From contig JABUTQ010000088.1 in the NCBI GenBank assembly GCA_021443605.1, positions 1 through 5,949 on the forward strand: a stretch of DNA of 5,949 nucleotides, in the 5' to 3' direction. The stretch comes from Bacteroidales bacterium (GTDB lineage Bacteria; Bacteroidota; Bacteroidia; Bacteroidales; UBA932). A model generated the notes under the pieces. That model made no database searches. It saw nothing but the letters and a program-made list of their open reading frames with translations, and was not told where the DNA came from. The stretch's first letter is position 1. Each line of letters starts with the position of its first letter. The position numbers and the translations under genes are program-made. Positions 1 through 5,949 of this stretch are shown in pieces.

Positions 1-497
1 TTCAACTCGCCTGCATCGCACAGGAAATGATTCTCTCCCATACTTTTGGTGTTGACCAGCTCCATACGGATTATACCTTTGCCACCCAGTGGGGTACGCG
101 CAGTAACCGTAAAACGATATTCTTTTCCCTTTTCGACGCCAATCCCGAAAAATCCTTCGTTGTCCAATGCCGTCCAATGCCCTTTATGTCCGGAATATGA
201 GAGGCGGGCGTAGTGCGGATTGCGTTCGTAAGCCGGTTTGTCGGTGCGAATCTCCACCTGTCCGGCAGGCTTCCAGCCTTGCAGGGGATATGGAAATTCG
301 AACGAACGGTTTTTCACCAGCTCTGCATACAAGCCGCCATCTGCCGCGAAGTTGATGTCCTCGAAGAAGATTCCATACATAGTGGATTGGATGGGTGCAC
401 CAAGCTTTTGGGCTTGGATATCGAACCGATGAGTCTGTGCCTCGGCGGTAAGCCCCGACAACAAGGTGAGTATTGCAAAAAGGATTTTTTTGTTCAT
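1..497 (-). CDS. Exported GH51-family alpha-L-arabinofuranosidase, N-terminal part (3' end outside window)
   Basis: Reading leftward from the ATG at 497-495, an open frame of 165 codons plus 2 bases runs to the window edge without a stop. Residues 1-20 form a signal peptide (MNKK, hydrophobic stretch, cleavage likely after AEA), so the enzyme is exported. Residues about 40-69 contain MYGIFFEDINFAADGG and then LYAELVKNRSFEF, the typical N-terminal signature of Bacteroidota GH51 arabinofuranosidases. Family knowledge: these enzymes remove terminal alpha-L-arabinofuranose from arabinan or arabinoxylan, and the Glu of the FFED-type motif lies near the sugar site. Residues about 70-165 look like the beta-sandwich (CBM4_9-like) region inserted before the barrel in this subgroup; NEGFFGIGV at 113-121 fits it. 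The acid/base and nucleophile Glu residues lie beyond the edge, so activity cannot be judged. An in-frame ATG 9 bases upstream (506-504) would add only MLT; the 497 start gives a cleaner signal-peptide n-region. The gene is divergent from the susCD operon and may share its regulation. Confidence 0.88.
   Translation of the reverse strand, partial: MNKKILFAILTLLSGLTAEAQTHRFDIQAQKLGAPIQSTMYGIFFEDINFAADGGLYAELVKNRSFEFPYPLQGWKPAGQVEIRTDKPAYERNPHYARLSYSGHKGHWTALDNEGFFGIGVEKGKEYRFTVTARTPLGGKGIIRMELVNTKSMGENHFLCDAGEL
162..181. repeat. 10-bp perfect tandem duplication inside the GH51-like gene
   Basis: GTCCAATGCC occurs twice back to back, at 162-171 and 172-181. Read on the minus strand it lies in the stretch encoding GHWTALDN (about residues 106-113). 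The reading frame is open with both copies present, and the downstream NEGFFGIGV stays in the family frame, so this is not a visible inactivating slippage here. Confidence 0.7.
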
Positions 498-504
498 AGT
501 CAGC

Positions 505-520
505 ATCACTTTTTTGTGAT
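505..520. repeat. Short inverted repeat ATCAC-N6-GTGAT in the GH51-like leader
   Basis: ATCAC at 505-509 and GTGAT at 516-520 flank six T residues on the plus strand. On the minus strand this falls in the predicted leader just before the start codon, as a 5-bp stem with an A6 loop. It could be a weak RNA hairpin or a small protein-binding site; the stem is short and may be chance. Confidence 0.35.
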
Positions 521-536
521 TAACAAAGTTAACAAA
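520..536. repeat. Direct repeat TTAACAAA x2
   Basis: TTAACAAA occurs at 520-527 and again at 529-536, giving a 9-bp period. The copies overlap the two candidate minus-strand -7 elements. This may be the simple result of AT-rich promoter sequence, or a pair of protein-binding half sites; the sequence does not decide. Confidence 0.5.
524..531 (-). promoter_or_regulatory. Alternative -7 promoter element (TAACTTTG) for the GH51-like gene
   Basis: On the minus strand the bases TAACTTTG also fit TAnnTTTG and end 26 bases before the start codon. No good -33 box is visible at the expected distance. It is an alternative to the element at 533-540; both fall in or overlap the TTAACAAA direct repeat. 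Confidence 0.25.
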
Positions 537-540
537 TATA
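533..540 (-). promoter_or_regulatory. Candidate -7 promoter element (TATATTTG) for the GH51-like gene
   Basis: Read on the minus strand, the bases are TATATTTG, matching the Bacteroidota primary-sigma -7 consensus TAnnTTTG. The element lies 35 bases before the ATG at 497. No clear TTTG -33 box is visible 19-21 bases upstream. A second match, TAACTTTG at 531-524, lies just downstream, so which one is used is unclear. Confidence 0.4.
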
Positions 541-579
541 GTTCACAATTGGAATTAATGATGATGTAATATAATAGGG

Positions 580-610
580 TTGCATTTATCGCCGATAAAT
601 GGTAATTTTG
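580..610 (+). promoter_or_regulatory. Promoter of the GAT-like/susC/susD operon (TTG-N20-TAATTTTG)
   Basis: TTG at 580-582 and TAATTTTG at 603-610 are separated by 20 bases, matching the Bacteroides primary-sigma promoter pattern (a TTG/TTTG -33 box, about 19-21 bases, then TAnnTTTG). Transcription would start a few bases after 610, giving a leader of roughly 40 bases before the ATG at 660. No other good match is seen upstream of 660, and none in the 26-base gap before susC, so this promoter probably drives all three plus-strand genes. A perfect palindrome fills most of its spacer. Confidence 0.6.
583..601. promoter_or_regulatory. 19-bp perfect palindrome inside the promoter spacer, candidate operator
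   Basis: The sequence CATTTATCGCCGATAAATG is a perfect inverted repeat with 9-bp arms around one central base (592). It starts directly after the -33 TTG and ends one base before the -7 element. A dimeric regulator bound here would cover the core promoter, so repression is the simplest reading; an activator acting from the spacer, as in the MerR family, is possible. It also lies about 45-65 bp upstream of the divergent gene's -7 candidates and could serve both directions. No regulator gene is present in the window, so its family is unknown. Confidence 0.55.
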
Positions 611-659
611 CCGATGCAAACCTTGCTGAAAAGCAAAACAAACCTAAAACTTATATACA

Positions 660-1964
660 ATGAAAAAAATGTCTATCTGTGTTTTCATTGCCGCTTGCGT
701 TCTGATGGCCGGCAATGAATCCGCAACCGCGCAGCAAAAATCGGCTGTCCCAGGTTACTACAAGGACGTCTTTATGGACGGAGGAATCAAACTTACGTCA
801 AGGACTACCTTACCCGCCACAAACTGGCTTGATTTGAGCCTCGAATATCTGGCTACTCAGAGAGAGACCTCTACATTTCCCCCTACCTATTTGGATACGA
901 TTCACCAGACAAAGATTCTTCTCGGATGCCCCGAAGATCTCAATGGTGCACTCTTATATCCTGACGGAGCACCTCGTTTCAGAATGGTCTATATGAATGG
1001 AGGTAAGGCAGTTGGCCACGGAAAGAGCCTCACAGAAGTGGGAAGGCAGATTTTCCGTGACTACGTAAAGGCCGGTGGCAGCATCGTGGGCACCTGTGCG
1101 GGAGCCTTTATGGCATCAGTCGGATATATCACCAAGGACACACTCAAGCCTCAACCCACCTATATCGGTATGTGGCCGGGATATACCCACTCTACGGGAT
1201 TAAGCAAGAGTTACACGGGTATGTTCGTCCCGAAGGATTCCCCGCTGCTCAAGTATGCTTCTTTCAAGGGAAATCATATCGATTCCGTTCGTCACAATGG
1301 TGGCTGCTTTATGTATGAAAGGGAAGTCCCCGCCGGCACTGAGATACTTACACTGTATGATTACGAGCCTTTGACCGCCAGCGGCACAAGGAGTATCCAT
1401 AAAAGAGCCGCTTCCTGGGCTTGGAAAGAGAACGACCAGACAGGGCGTATCGTGATGTGCGGCAGCCATCCTGAAAGTGTTGAAAGCGGTGAAAGACTGC
1501 TCTATATGTCTGCAATGATGCAATATGCTCTCGACGGAAACGGAGCAACCCGCCTCAAAGCCGAGCTCAAGAAGGGGAAAGCCCGTGAGATGTATAAAAC
1601 CACAGCAGAGCACAACCCTGATTTCACGATGATTGGCGACAGGCAGTACCACCACTTCAAGATTACCGTTCCCAAAGGGGCAAAGAATGTAACTATCACT
1701 CTGTCAGGTGATAACTCATACGATCTTTTCCTTTATGCAAATAAGGGCGATTTCGCTTTCCGCGGACAATGCCCGTATGCAGATATCTCAAAGGGTGCAT
1801 CAAAGGTGATGAAGTTCGATTCTCTCGAAGCAGGTGAATGGTACATCGCTGTTGAGTGCAACTCTACGGTTGAGACAATCATAACAAAATGGGGAGTCGA
1901 GTATGTCGGAGACACAACTGTCCTCAACGGCGTCCCCTATTCCATCAAAATAGATTGGGAATAA
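660..1964 (+). CDS. Exported class I glutamine-amidotransferase-like (BPL_N-type) protein with C-terminal PPC-like domain
   Basis: This 434-aa protein starts with a signal peptide (residues 1-24, cleavage likely after ATA before QQ), so it acts outside the cytoplasm. An IAAC at 10-13 resembles a lipobox but is very close to the N-terminus. Residues about 85-290 form a class I glutamine-amidotransferase-like fold: a YMNGG glycine loop at 111-115, the nucleophile elbow GTCAGAF with Cys146, and SHPES at 269-273 supplying His270 and Glu272. This Cys-His-Glu set suggests a live cysteine hydrolase. The closest family I can name is the BPL_N (biotin-protein-ligase N-terminal-like) group, whose exported members have no firm substrate. 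Residues about 325-415 (YHHFKITVPKGAKNVTITLS, then YDLFLYANKGDFAF and AGEWYIAVEC) look like a PPC (bacterial pre-peptidase C-terminal) beta-sandwich, common at the end of secreted enzymes. It is the first gene of the operon; only 26 bases without a terminator precede susC. Substrate unknown: amidase, peptidase or binding-only roles are all open. Confidence 0.85.
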   Translation: MKKMSICVFIAACVLMAGNESATAQQKSAVPGYYKDVFMDGGIKLTSRTTLPATNWLDLSLEYLATQRETSTFPPTYLDTIHQTKILLGCPEDLNGALLYPDGAPRFRMVYMNGGKAVGHGKSLTEVGRQIFRDYVKAGGSIVGTCAGAFMASVGYITKDTLKPQPTYIGMWPGYTHSTGLSKSYTGMFVPKDSPLLKYASFKGNHIDSVRHNGGCFMYEREVPAGTEILTLYDYEPLTASGTRSIHKRAASWAWKENDQTGRIVMCGSHPESVESGERLLYMSAMMQYALDGNGATRLKAELKKGKAREMYKTTAEHNPDFTMIGDRQYHHFKITVPKGAKNVTITLSGDNSYDLFLYANKGDFAFRGQCPYADISKGASKVMKFDSLEAGEWYIAVECNSTVETIITKWGVEYVGDTTVLNGVPYSIKIDWE

Positions 1965-1990
1965 ACCAACTATAAAATTTACTTAAACTT

Positions 1991-4900
1991 ATGAAACAGA
2001 GATTGCTGAAGGTGATGCTTTCGGCGATGTTTTGCGCATTGACCATTTATGTGGCCGGTGCTCAGAATATCAAAGTTACAGGCGTCATCACGTCTTCTGA
2101 AGACGGATCGACAATTCCTTTTGCCAATGTCGTTGTAGATGGCACCGTCACAGGTACCACCACCGATGCGGAAGGACGCTATGAAATCTCCGTAAAGCCG
2201 GACGTAGTCCTGGTCTTTTCGGCAGTAGGTTACCACGAGCGCAAGGTTGCTGTTGCAGGCAAAACAATGATTAATGTTATTCTCGAGGCAGGGCTCGAGG
2301 CAATAGAAGAGACAATCGTAGTTGCATACGGAACGGTGAAGAAATCTTCTTATACCGGTTCTGCGAGTGTTGTGAGCAACGAAGTCTTGACCGACCGCCC
2401 CTACACTTCATTTACAGATGCCCTCACGGCCAATATGCCCGGTCTTATGTCGTATGGCGGAGCGCAGCCGGGTTCAATGCCGAATATCCGTATCAGGGGA
2501 TTTGGTTCGATGAACGCATCGCTTGCACCCCTTTACGTGATAGACGGAATAGCAGTCGATATGTCTGATTTGGCAGAGCTCGGAGACCACTCCGTGAACC
2601 CTATGCAAAGCATCAATCCAAGTGATATTGAGACAATTACAGTGCTTAAAGATGCAGCTTCCGCAGCTCTTTACGGCTCCCGTGCGGCAAATGGTGTGAT
2701 TCTTATCACCACCAAGCAGGGTAAAGCCGGCAAGATGCGTGTAGAAGCAAGTGCAACGTTCGGCGTATCGAATTTCCTTTATCGTCCCGATCTCTGTAAT
2801 GCAGACGAATATGCTGAGATTTGGTCAACGGCAAAGATGCATAATCTTATGTACAATGCCGGAAAGAAGGCAAAAGTTGATCCATACGCCTATGTATCTG
2901 AATGTTATGCAGATCAAGCCCTTTTCAGCAAGTATCAGCAGGAAGCTCGTGATGCATTCAATAAGAAATATGTTCAGGATGGCCAGGTGTATGACTTTTG
3001 GGGAGATACCAAAAACAAATTCCCGAATACAGATTGGATAAAAGAGGTGAGCCGTCTGGGTACAACTCAAAAATACAACCTCTCGGTTTCGGGCGGTACT
3101 GATAAGATAACTTATTTCCTGTCAGGAGAATATTACAATCTCCAGAGCCCGATGCAGAACACAGGCGTAAAGCGTTACAGTGCGCGCGCCAATGTCGTTT
3201 CAAAGCAGAGCCGCTACGTGTGGTTTGGTATGAACATCAACTTTGCATACAACAACCTTTCGGGTCCTCAGGCAAACAATATGTATGCAAACCCTTGGCG
3301 TGTGGCCACACAGCTTCCTCCGACCATTGCAGTCAAGAATGGTGACGGCTCTTGGAACGTGTCATTTACCGAGATGTCGGGATACAACCCTGCAATGATT
3401 CTCAGCAAGGCAATGTACGATGACGTCACCCACCACACCGCACTCACTCCCTGGGTGCAGGTGAACATCATCAAAGGTCTCACCCTCAAATCCACTTTCG
3501 GATATGATGCCCGTATCCTCGACGAGGTGCGCTGGTATCCTCCAGGAGTGGCTGCCGGTAAGAACAACAATGGTATCTACTATAAATGGTACACAACCAG
3601 AAAGAGAACCACTTCTTCTACCGTATTGTCATACAACACCTCAATTTCAAACCACAATATCGGCGCAATGGTAGCGTGGGAAGCTGAAAAGCAGGCAACT
3701 AACTATGTGGGTGGAAGTATGTCGCAGTATCAGACACCTTACACCCCTTCAATCAATGCAGGTACGCTGGCTTCGGGATTCTCAGGAAACACGACCGATG
3801 AAGGATTGCTCTCACTAATAGGCAAGCTCGATTACAACTATGGCGAGCGTTATTTTATCACAGGAACATATCGCCGTGATGGTTCATCTCGTCTCGCACC
3901 CGGTCATCGTTGGGGTGGATTCTACTCAGTGTCAGGTGCTTGGAGATTCTCTAATGAGTCGTTCATAAAAGGTTCGTCTTGGCTTACCGAAGGAAAACTC
4001 CGTGCCAGCTATGGTACGAGCGGTACTCGTCCGAGCAGCTTGTACGGCTATGCCGGCGGTTATGCTTTCGGTTCGGATTACTACGGAATATCAGGTGCCA
4101 ACATAGACAACGTTGAAAACTACAACCTCAGTTGGGAAAAGAACCGCATTTTTGACGTCGGTCTCGACCTCACTTTGTTCAAAGGGAGACTGACTTTGGA
4201 GGCAGACTTTTACAGCCGTGTTTCAGACGGGTTGCTTATCGACCAGGAGCTTTCGAGGACAACAGGTTTCTCTACCGCCACCGTCAACATGGGTAAACTC
4301 GGCAACAAAGGTGTTGAGATTGCCCTTGGAGGATATATTGTTGAAAACAAGAACTTCCAGTGGAATATGAAGATTAATGCAACATATCTTCAGAATACCC
4401 TTCTCGAGTATCCGAACGACGACGTTGGAACATACACGATTACCCGTGCCGGGCTTCCTCTCCACACCTGGTATCTTCCCGAATGGGCCGGAGTAGATTC
4501 AAAGACCGGTGAGCCTCAATGGTATAAGGTTGATGACAAGACCGGTGAAAAGAGCATTGTAAAGAACTATGCTGACGCCACACGCCAGACACTCGGAAAC
4601 TACAATCCCAAATGGACGGGCGGCTTGAACACCAGCTGGGCTTTCTACGGAGTGGAAATCAGTGCCCTCTTCGGATTCGGAGCAGGCTTCAAAGTGTTTG
4701 ACTATGCCGGTCCCACAAGCTGGGATGATGACGGCAACAGCGCCACAATCAATCACGAACGCAAGATGCTCGATTACTGGACACCAAACAACACATCAGC
4801 TTCAAGGCCTTTGCTCCTTCAATCCGTAAAGAACGGCTCCAACTACTCTTCTCGTTACCTTTACAATGGTGATTATCTGAAACTCAAGAACTTAAAGGTA

Positions 4901-5092
4901 AGTTACAATATCCCTTCCAAGGCTTGCCAGGCAATTAGGGCAAGAGGTATCAACATCTATCTTCAGGCAGAAAACCTCTTCGTTCTCAACGAGCTCGGCT
5001 TTGACCCCGAAGTGACGACAGCCGGTGGCCGTTATGCATACACCTGGCCTACCCAGCGTACATATATTATCGGACTGAATCTTAATTTTTAA
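1991..5092 (+). CDS. susC: SusC/RagA-family TonB-dependent outer-membrane transporter, complete
   Basis: This protein of 1033 aa is of usual SusC length. It is the outer-membrane barrel that imports oligosaccharides (or other nutrients) captured by its SusD lid, using TonB-ExbBD energy. Residues 1-24 are a signal peptide (cleavage after AGA). Residues about 26-102 form a carboxypeptidase-regulatory-like domain (VTGVITSSEDGSTIPFANV, with VGYHERKV near its end). A TonB-box-like EETIVVAYG lies at 106-114. The plug follows at about 115-245, with IRIRGFGS at 167-173, PLYVIDGI at 180-187 and the family hallmark LYGSRAANGVILITTKQG at 227-244. The rest is the beta barrel, with typical LRASYGTSGTRP and NKGVEIALGGY stretches, ending in the terminal aromatic LNLNF. 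No STN domain lies before the regulatory-like domain, so FecR/ECF-sigma signalling through it is not expected. The start lacks a strong Shine-Dalgarno, normal for this phylum. No frameshift is seen. Symbol denotes the family, not the starch system. Confidence 0.95.
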   Translation: MKQRLLKVMLSAMFCALTIYVAGAQNIKVTGVITSSEDGSTIPFANVVVDGTVTGTTTDAEGRYEISVKPDVVLVFSAVGYHERKVAVAGKTMINVILEAGLEAIEETIVVAYGTVKKSSYTGSASVVSNEVLTDRPYTSFTDALTANMPGLMSYGGAQPGSMPNIRIRGFGSMNASLAPLYVIDGIAVDMSDLAELGDHSVNPMQSINPSDIETITVLKDAASAALYGSRAANGVILITTKQGKAGKMRVEASATFGVSNFLYRPDLCNADEYAEIWSTAKMHNLMYNAGKKAKVDPYAYVSECYADQALFSKYQQEARDAFNKKYVQDGQVYDFWGDTKNKFPNTDWIKEVSRLGTTQKYNLSVSGGTDKITYFLSGEYYNLQSPMQNTGVKRYSARANVVSKQSRYVWFGMNINFAYNNLSGPQANNMYANPWRVATQLPPTIAVKNGDGSWNVSFTEMSGYNPAMILSKAMYDDVTHHTALTPWVQVNIIKGLTLKSTFGYDARILDEVRWYPPGVAAGKNNNGIYYKWYTTRKRTTSSTVLSYNTSISNHNIGAMVAWEAEKQATNYVGGSMSQYQTPYTPSINAGTLASGFSGNTTDEGLLSLIGKLDYNYGERYFITGTYRRDGSSRLAPGHRWGGFYSVSGAWRFSNESFIKGSSWLTEGKLRASYGTSGTRPSSLYGYAGGYAFGSDYYGISGANIDNVENYNLSWEKNRIFDVGLDLTLFKGRLTLEADFYSRVSDGLLIDQELSRTTGFSTATVNMGKLGNKGVEIALGGYIVENKNFQWNMKINATYLQNTLLEYPNDDVGTYTITRAGLPLHTWYLPEWAGVDSKTGEPQWYKVDDKTGEKSIVKNYADATRQTLGNYNPKWTGGLNTSWAFYGVEISALFGFGAGFKVFDYAGPTSWDDDGNSATINHERKMLDYWTPNNTSASRPLLLQSVKNGSNYSSRYLYNGDYLKLKNLKVSYNIPSKACQAIRARGINIYLQAENLFVLNELGFDPEVTTAGGRYAYTWPTQRTYIIGLNLNF

Positions 5093-5096
5093 AGGA
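5091..5096 (+). promoter_or_regulatory. Ribosome-binding site (AAAGGA) of susD, overlapping the susC stop codon
   Basis: AAAGGA begins in the last two bases of the susC TAA and lies about 8 bases before the ATG at 5105. This spacing supports 5105 over the in-frame ATG at 5096, which would leave no room for a ribosome-binding site. The overlap with the stop of susC suggests translational coupling. Confidence 0.5.
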
Positions 5097-5104
5097 TGAT
5101 TACT

Positions 5105-5949
5105 ATGAAACACAAATATTTGTATATCGTTGCCGCTGCAATTGCAATCACAGCGACTTCTTGCCAAGGGTTCTTAGACAGGAATTCTGCAACACAGGTC
5201 AGTTCGGATGCGTTGTTTGAGAATGAATCTTCAGCAAATGCCGCATTGATAGGTGTTTATGACGGCATCACCATAGGAAACTTCTCAGGCAGAAACACTA
5301 TGATTCGTCAAGACCTCAAAGGACCGGACTATATGCTTTACAGCAATGGTGGAGGTCAGTATATGACTGTAGAGTATTCATACAGAGAGAGTTCCTCTAC
5401 ATACGGCAATGCCGGTGAAATATGGCTCCCCGGTTTCGAGGTGATAAAGGATGCCAACTTCTTCATTGCAAATGCGGCCAAACTCGAGCAGAATGCAAAC
5501 GTAAAGGATATGATAGCCCAGGCCAAGGCCTGCAAGGCATACGCTTATCTCGAGCTCACCAAGACCTTCTGCTATCCTCCCGCAATCGTGAAGCTTGACA
5601 GCCGATACGACCTCGGTCTTCCACTAATGAAAACTCGTGAAGACAACCTCAGTGCCATTACGAACCAGCCCAGGCGCGCTACCCTCAACGAAACGATGAG
5701 CTATATAAAAGAGCTTCTTACTGAGGCAGTTGCAGACATCAATCCTTCTCGCAAGGATGTTGGTTTCTGGACAATTTACGGCGTAAAGGGAATGCTTGCC
5801 CGCGTATGCCTCTATATGGAAGAGTGGGACAATGCCTACAATTATGCAGTCGAGGCGGCCCAGGGCGGATCTTGTATCCCTTATAATGAGTATGTCGCCA
5901 AGGTAAATCAGAGAAACCAGTCCGAATCTCTCTTCGAGATGCAGTTCAA
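5105..5949 (+). CDS. susD: SusD/RagB-family surface glycan-binding lipoprotein, N-terminal 281 residues (3' end outside window)
   Basis: The frame opens 12 bases after the susC stop and stays open to the window edge (281 codons plus 2 bases), roughly half of the usual 500-600 aa. Residues 1-19 are a lipoprotein signal peptide ending in ATS before Cys20 (lipobox ATSC), followed by QGFLDRNS, the usual SusD start. The protein is thus lipidated and expected on the outer surface, where SusD proteins close over the SusC barrel and bind the ligand. Further family marks are ANAALIGVYDGI at 44-55, the TPR-type helix AKACKAYAYLELTKTF at 140-155, LGLPLMKTR at 170-178 with the PRRATLNETMSYIKELL segment at 189-205, and YGVKGMLARVCLYMEEWDNA at 225-244. 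The sugar-contact residues lie mostly beyond the edge, so the ligand cannot be inferred. Symbol denotes the family, not the starch system. Confidence 0.93.
   Translation, partial: MKHKYLYIVAAAIAITATSCQGFLDRNSATQVSSDALFENESSANAALIGVYDGITIGNFSGRNTMIRQDLKGPDYMLYSNGGGQYMTVEYSYRESSSTYGNAGEIWLPGFEVIKDANFFIANAAKLEQNANVKDMIAQAKACKAYAYLELTKTFCYPPAIVKLDSRYDLGLPLMKTREDNLSAITNQPRRATLNETMSYIKELLTEAVADINPSRKDVGFWTIYGVKGMLARVCLYMEEWDNAYNYAVEAAQGGSCIPYNEYVAKVNQRNQSESLFEMQF

Noticed and set aside
213..569. A 118-codon plus-strand open frame across the left part of the window
   Set aside because: It is antisense to the GH51-like gene, its product resembles no family I know, and it runs into the intergenic promoter region.
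687..698. Lipobox-like IAAC near the N-terminus of the amidotransferase-like protein
   Set aside because: Only nine residues precede it, too short for a usual lipoprotein signal; the ATA-QQ site after residue 24 is a better ordinary cleavage site. Not fully excluded.
990..1031. Walker A-like GGKAVGHGKS in the amidotransferase-like protein
   Set aside because: The spacing does not fit GxxxxGK[ST] (Lys stands where the first Gly should be), and the segment is explained as the glycine loop region of the amidotransferase-like fold.
1200..1655. A 151-codon minus-strand open frame
   Set aside because: It lies wholly inside the amidotransferase-like gene on the opposite strand; the product is Cys/His-rich without recognisable motifs, as expected of a shadow frame.
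4492..4557. KTGE-containing repeat-like segment in SusC (DSKTGEPQWYKVDDKTGEKS)
   Set aside because: Such KTGE/KxDxxTG segments are common in extracellular loops of SusC proteins; no further copies or DNA-level repeat are present.
5096..5104. Upstream in-frame ATG for susD at 5096
   Set aside because: AAAGG would abut this ATG directly, leaving no spacer; the ATG at 5105 has proper spacing and gives a normal lipoprotein signal peptide starting MKHK.

Overview
The window reads as part of a Bacteroidota (Bacteroidales-type) polysaccharide utilization locus. The evidence is an adjacent SusC/SusD pair, TAnnTTTG-type promoter elements, AT-rich translation starts with little Shine-Dalgarno sequence, and an exported GH51-type arabinofuranosidase start. 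The genus cannot be fixed from these bases; a gut or rumen Bacteroidales is an inference.

Layout: positions 1-497 (minus strand) hold the 5' part of an exported alpha-L-arabinofuranosidase-like gene that runs off the left edge. Positions 498-659 are a divergent intergenic region of 162 bp. It carries a good plus-strand promoter (TTG-N20-TAATTTTG), a perfect 19-bp palindrome inside that promoter's spacer, and two weaker -7-like elements facing the minus-strand gene. Three plus-strand genes follow with short gaps and no visible terminator between them. The first (660-1964) is an exported protein with a class I glutamine-amidotransferase-like domain (Cys146/His270/Glu272) and a C-terminal PPC-like beta domain. 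The second (1991-5092) is a complete SusC-family TonB-dependent transporter of 1033 aa. The third (5105 to the right edge) is the first 281 codons of a SusD-family surface lipoprotein.

How they may work together: SusD captures a glycan fragment at the cell surface and SusC imports it with TonB energy. The divergent GH51-like enzyme would release arabinofuranose, so an arabinose-containing glycan is a reasonable but unproven substrate. The amidotransferase-like exported protein is the odd member. It is the first gene of the apparent susCD operon, keeps a full Cys-His-Glu set, and has no obvious job in glycan import. This gene and the palindromic promoter are the most interesting parts of the window. 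The rest is standard PUL content, and I see no CRISPR array, insertion sequence, tRNA, rRNA or phage feature.
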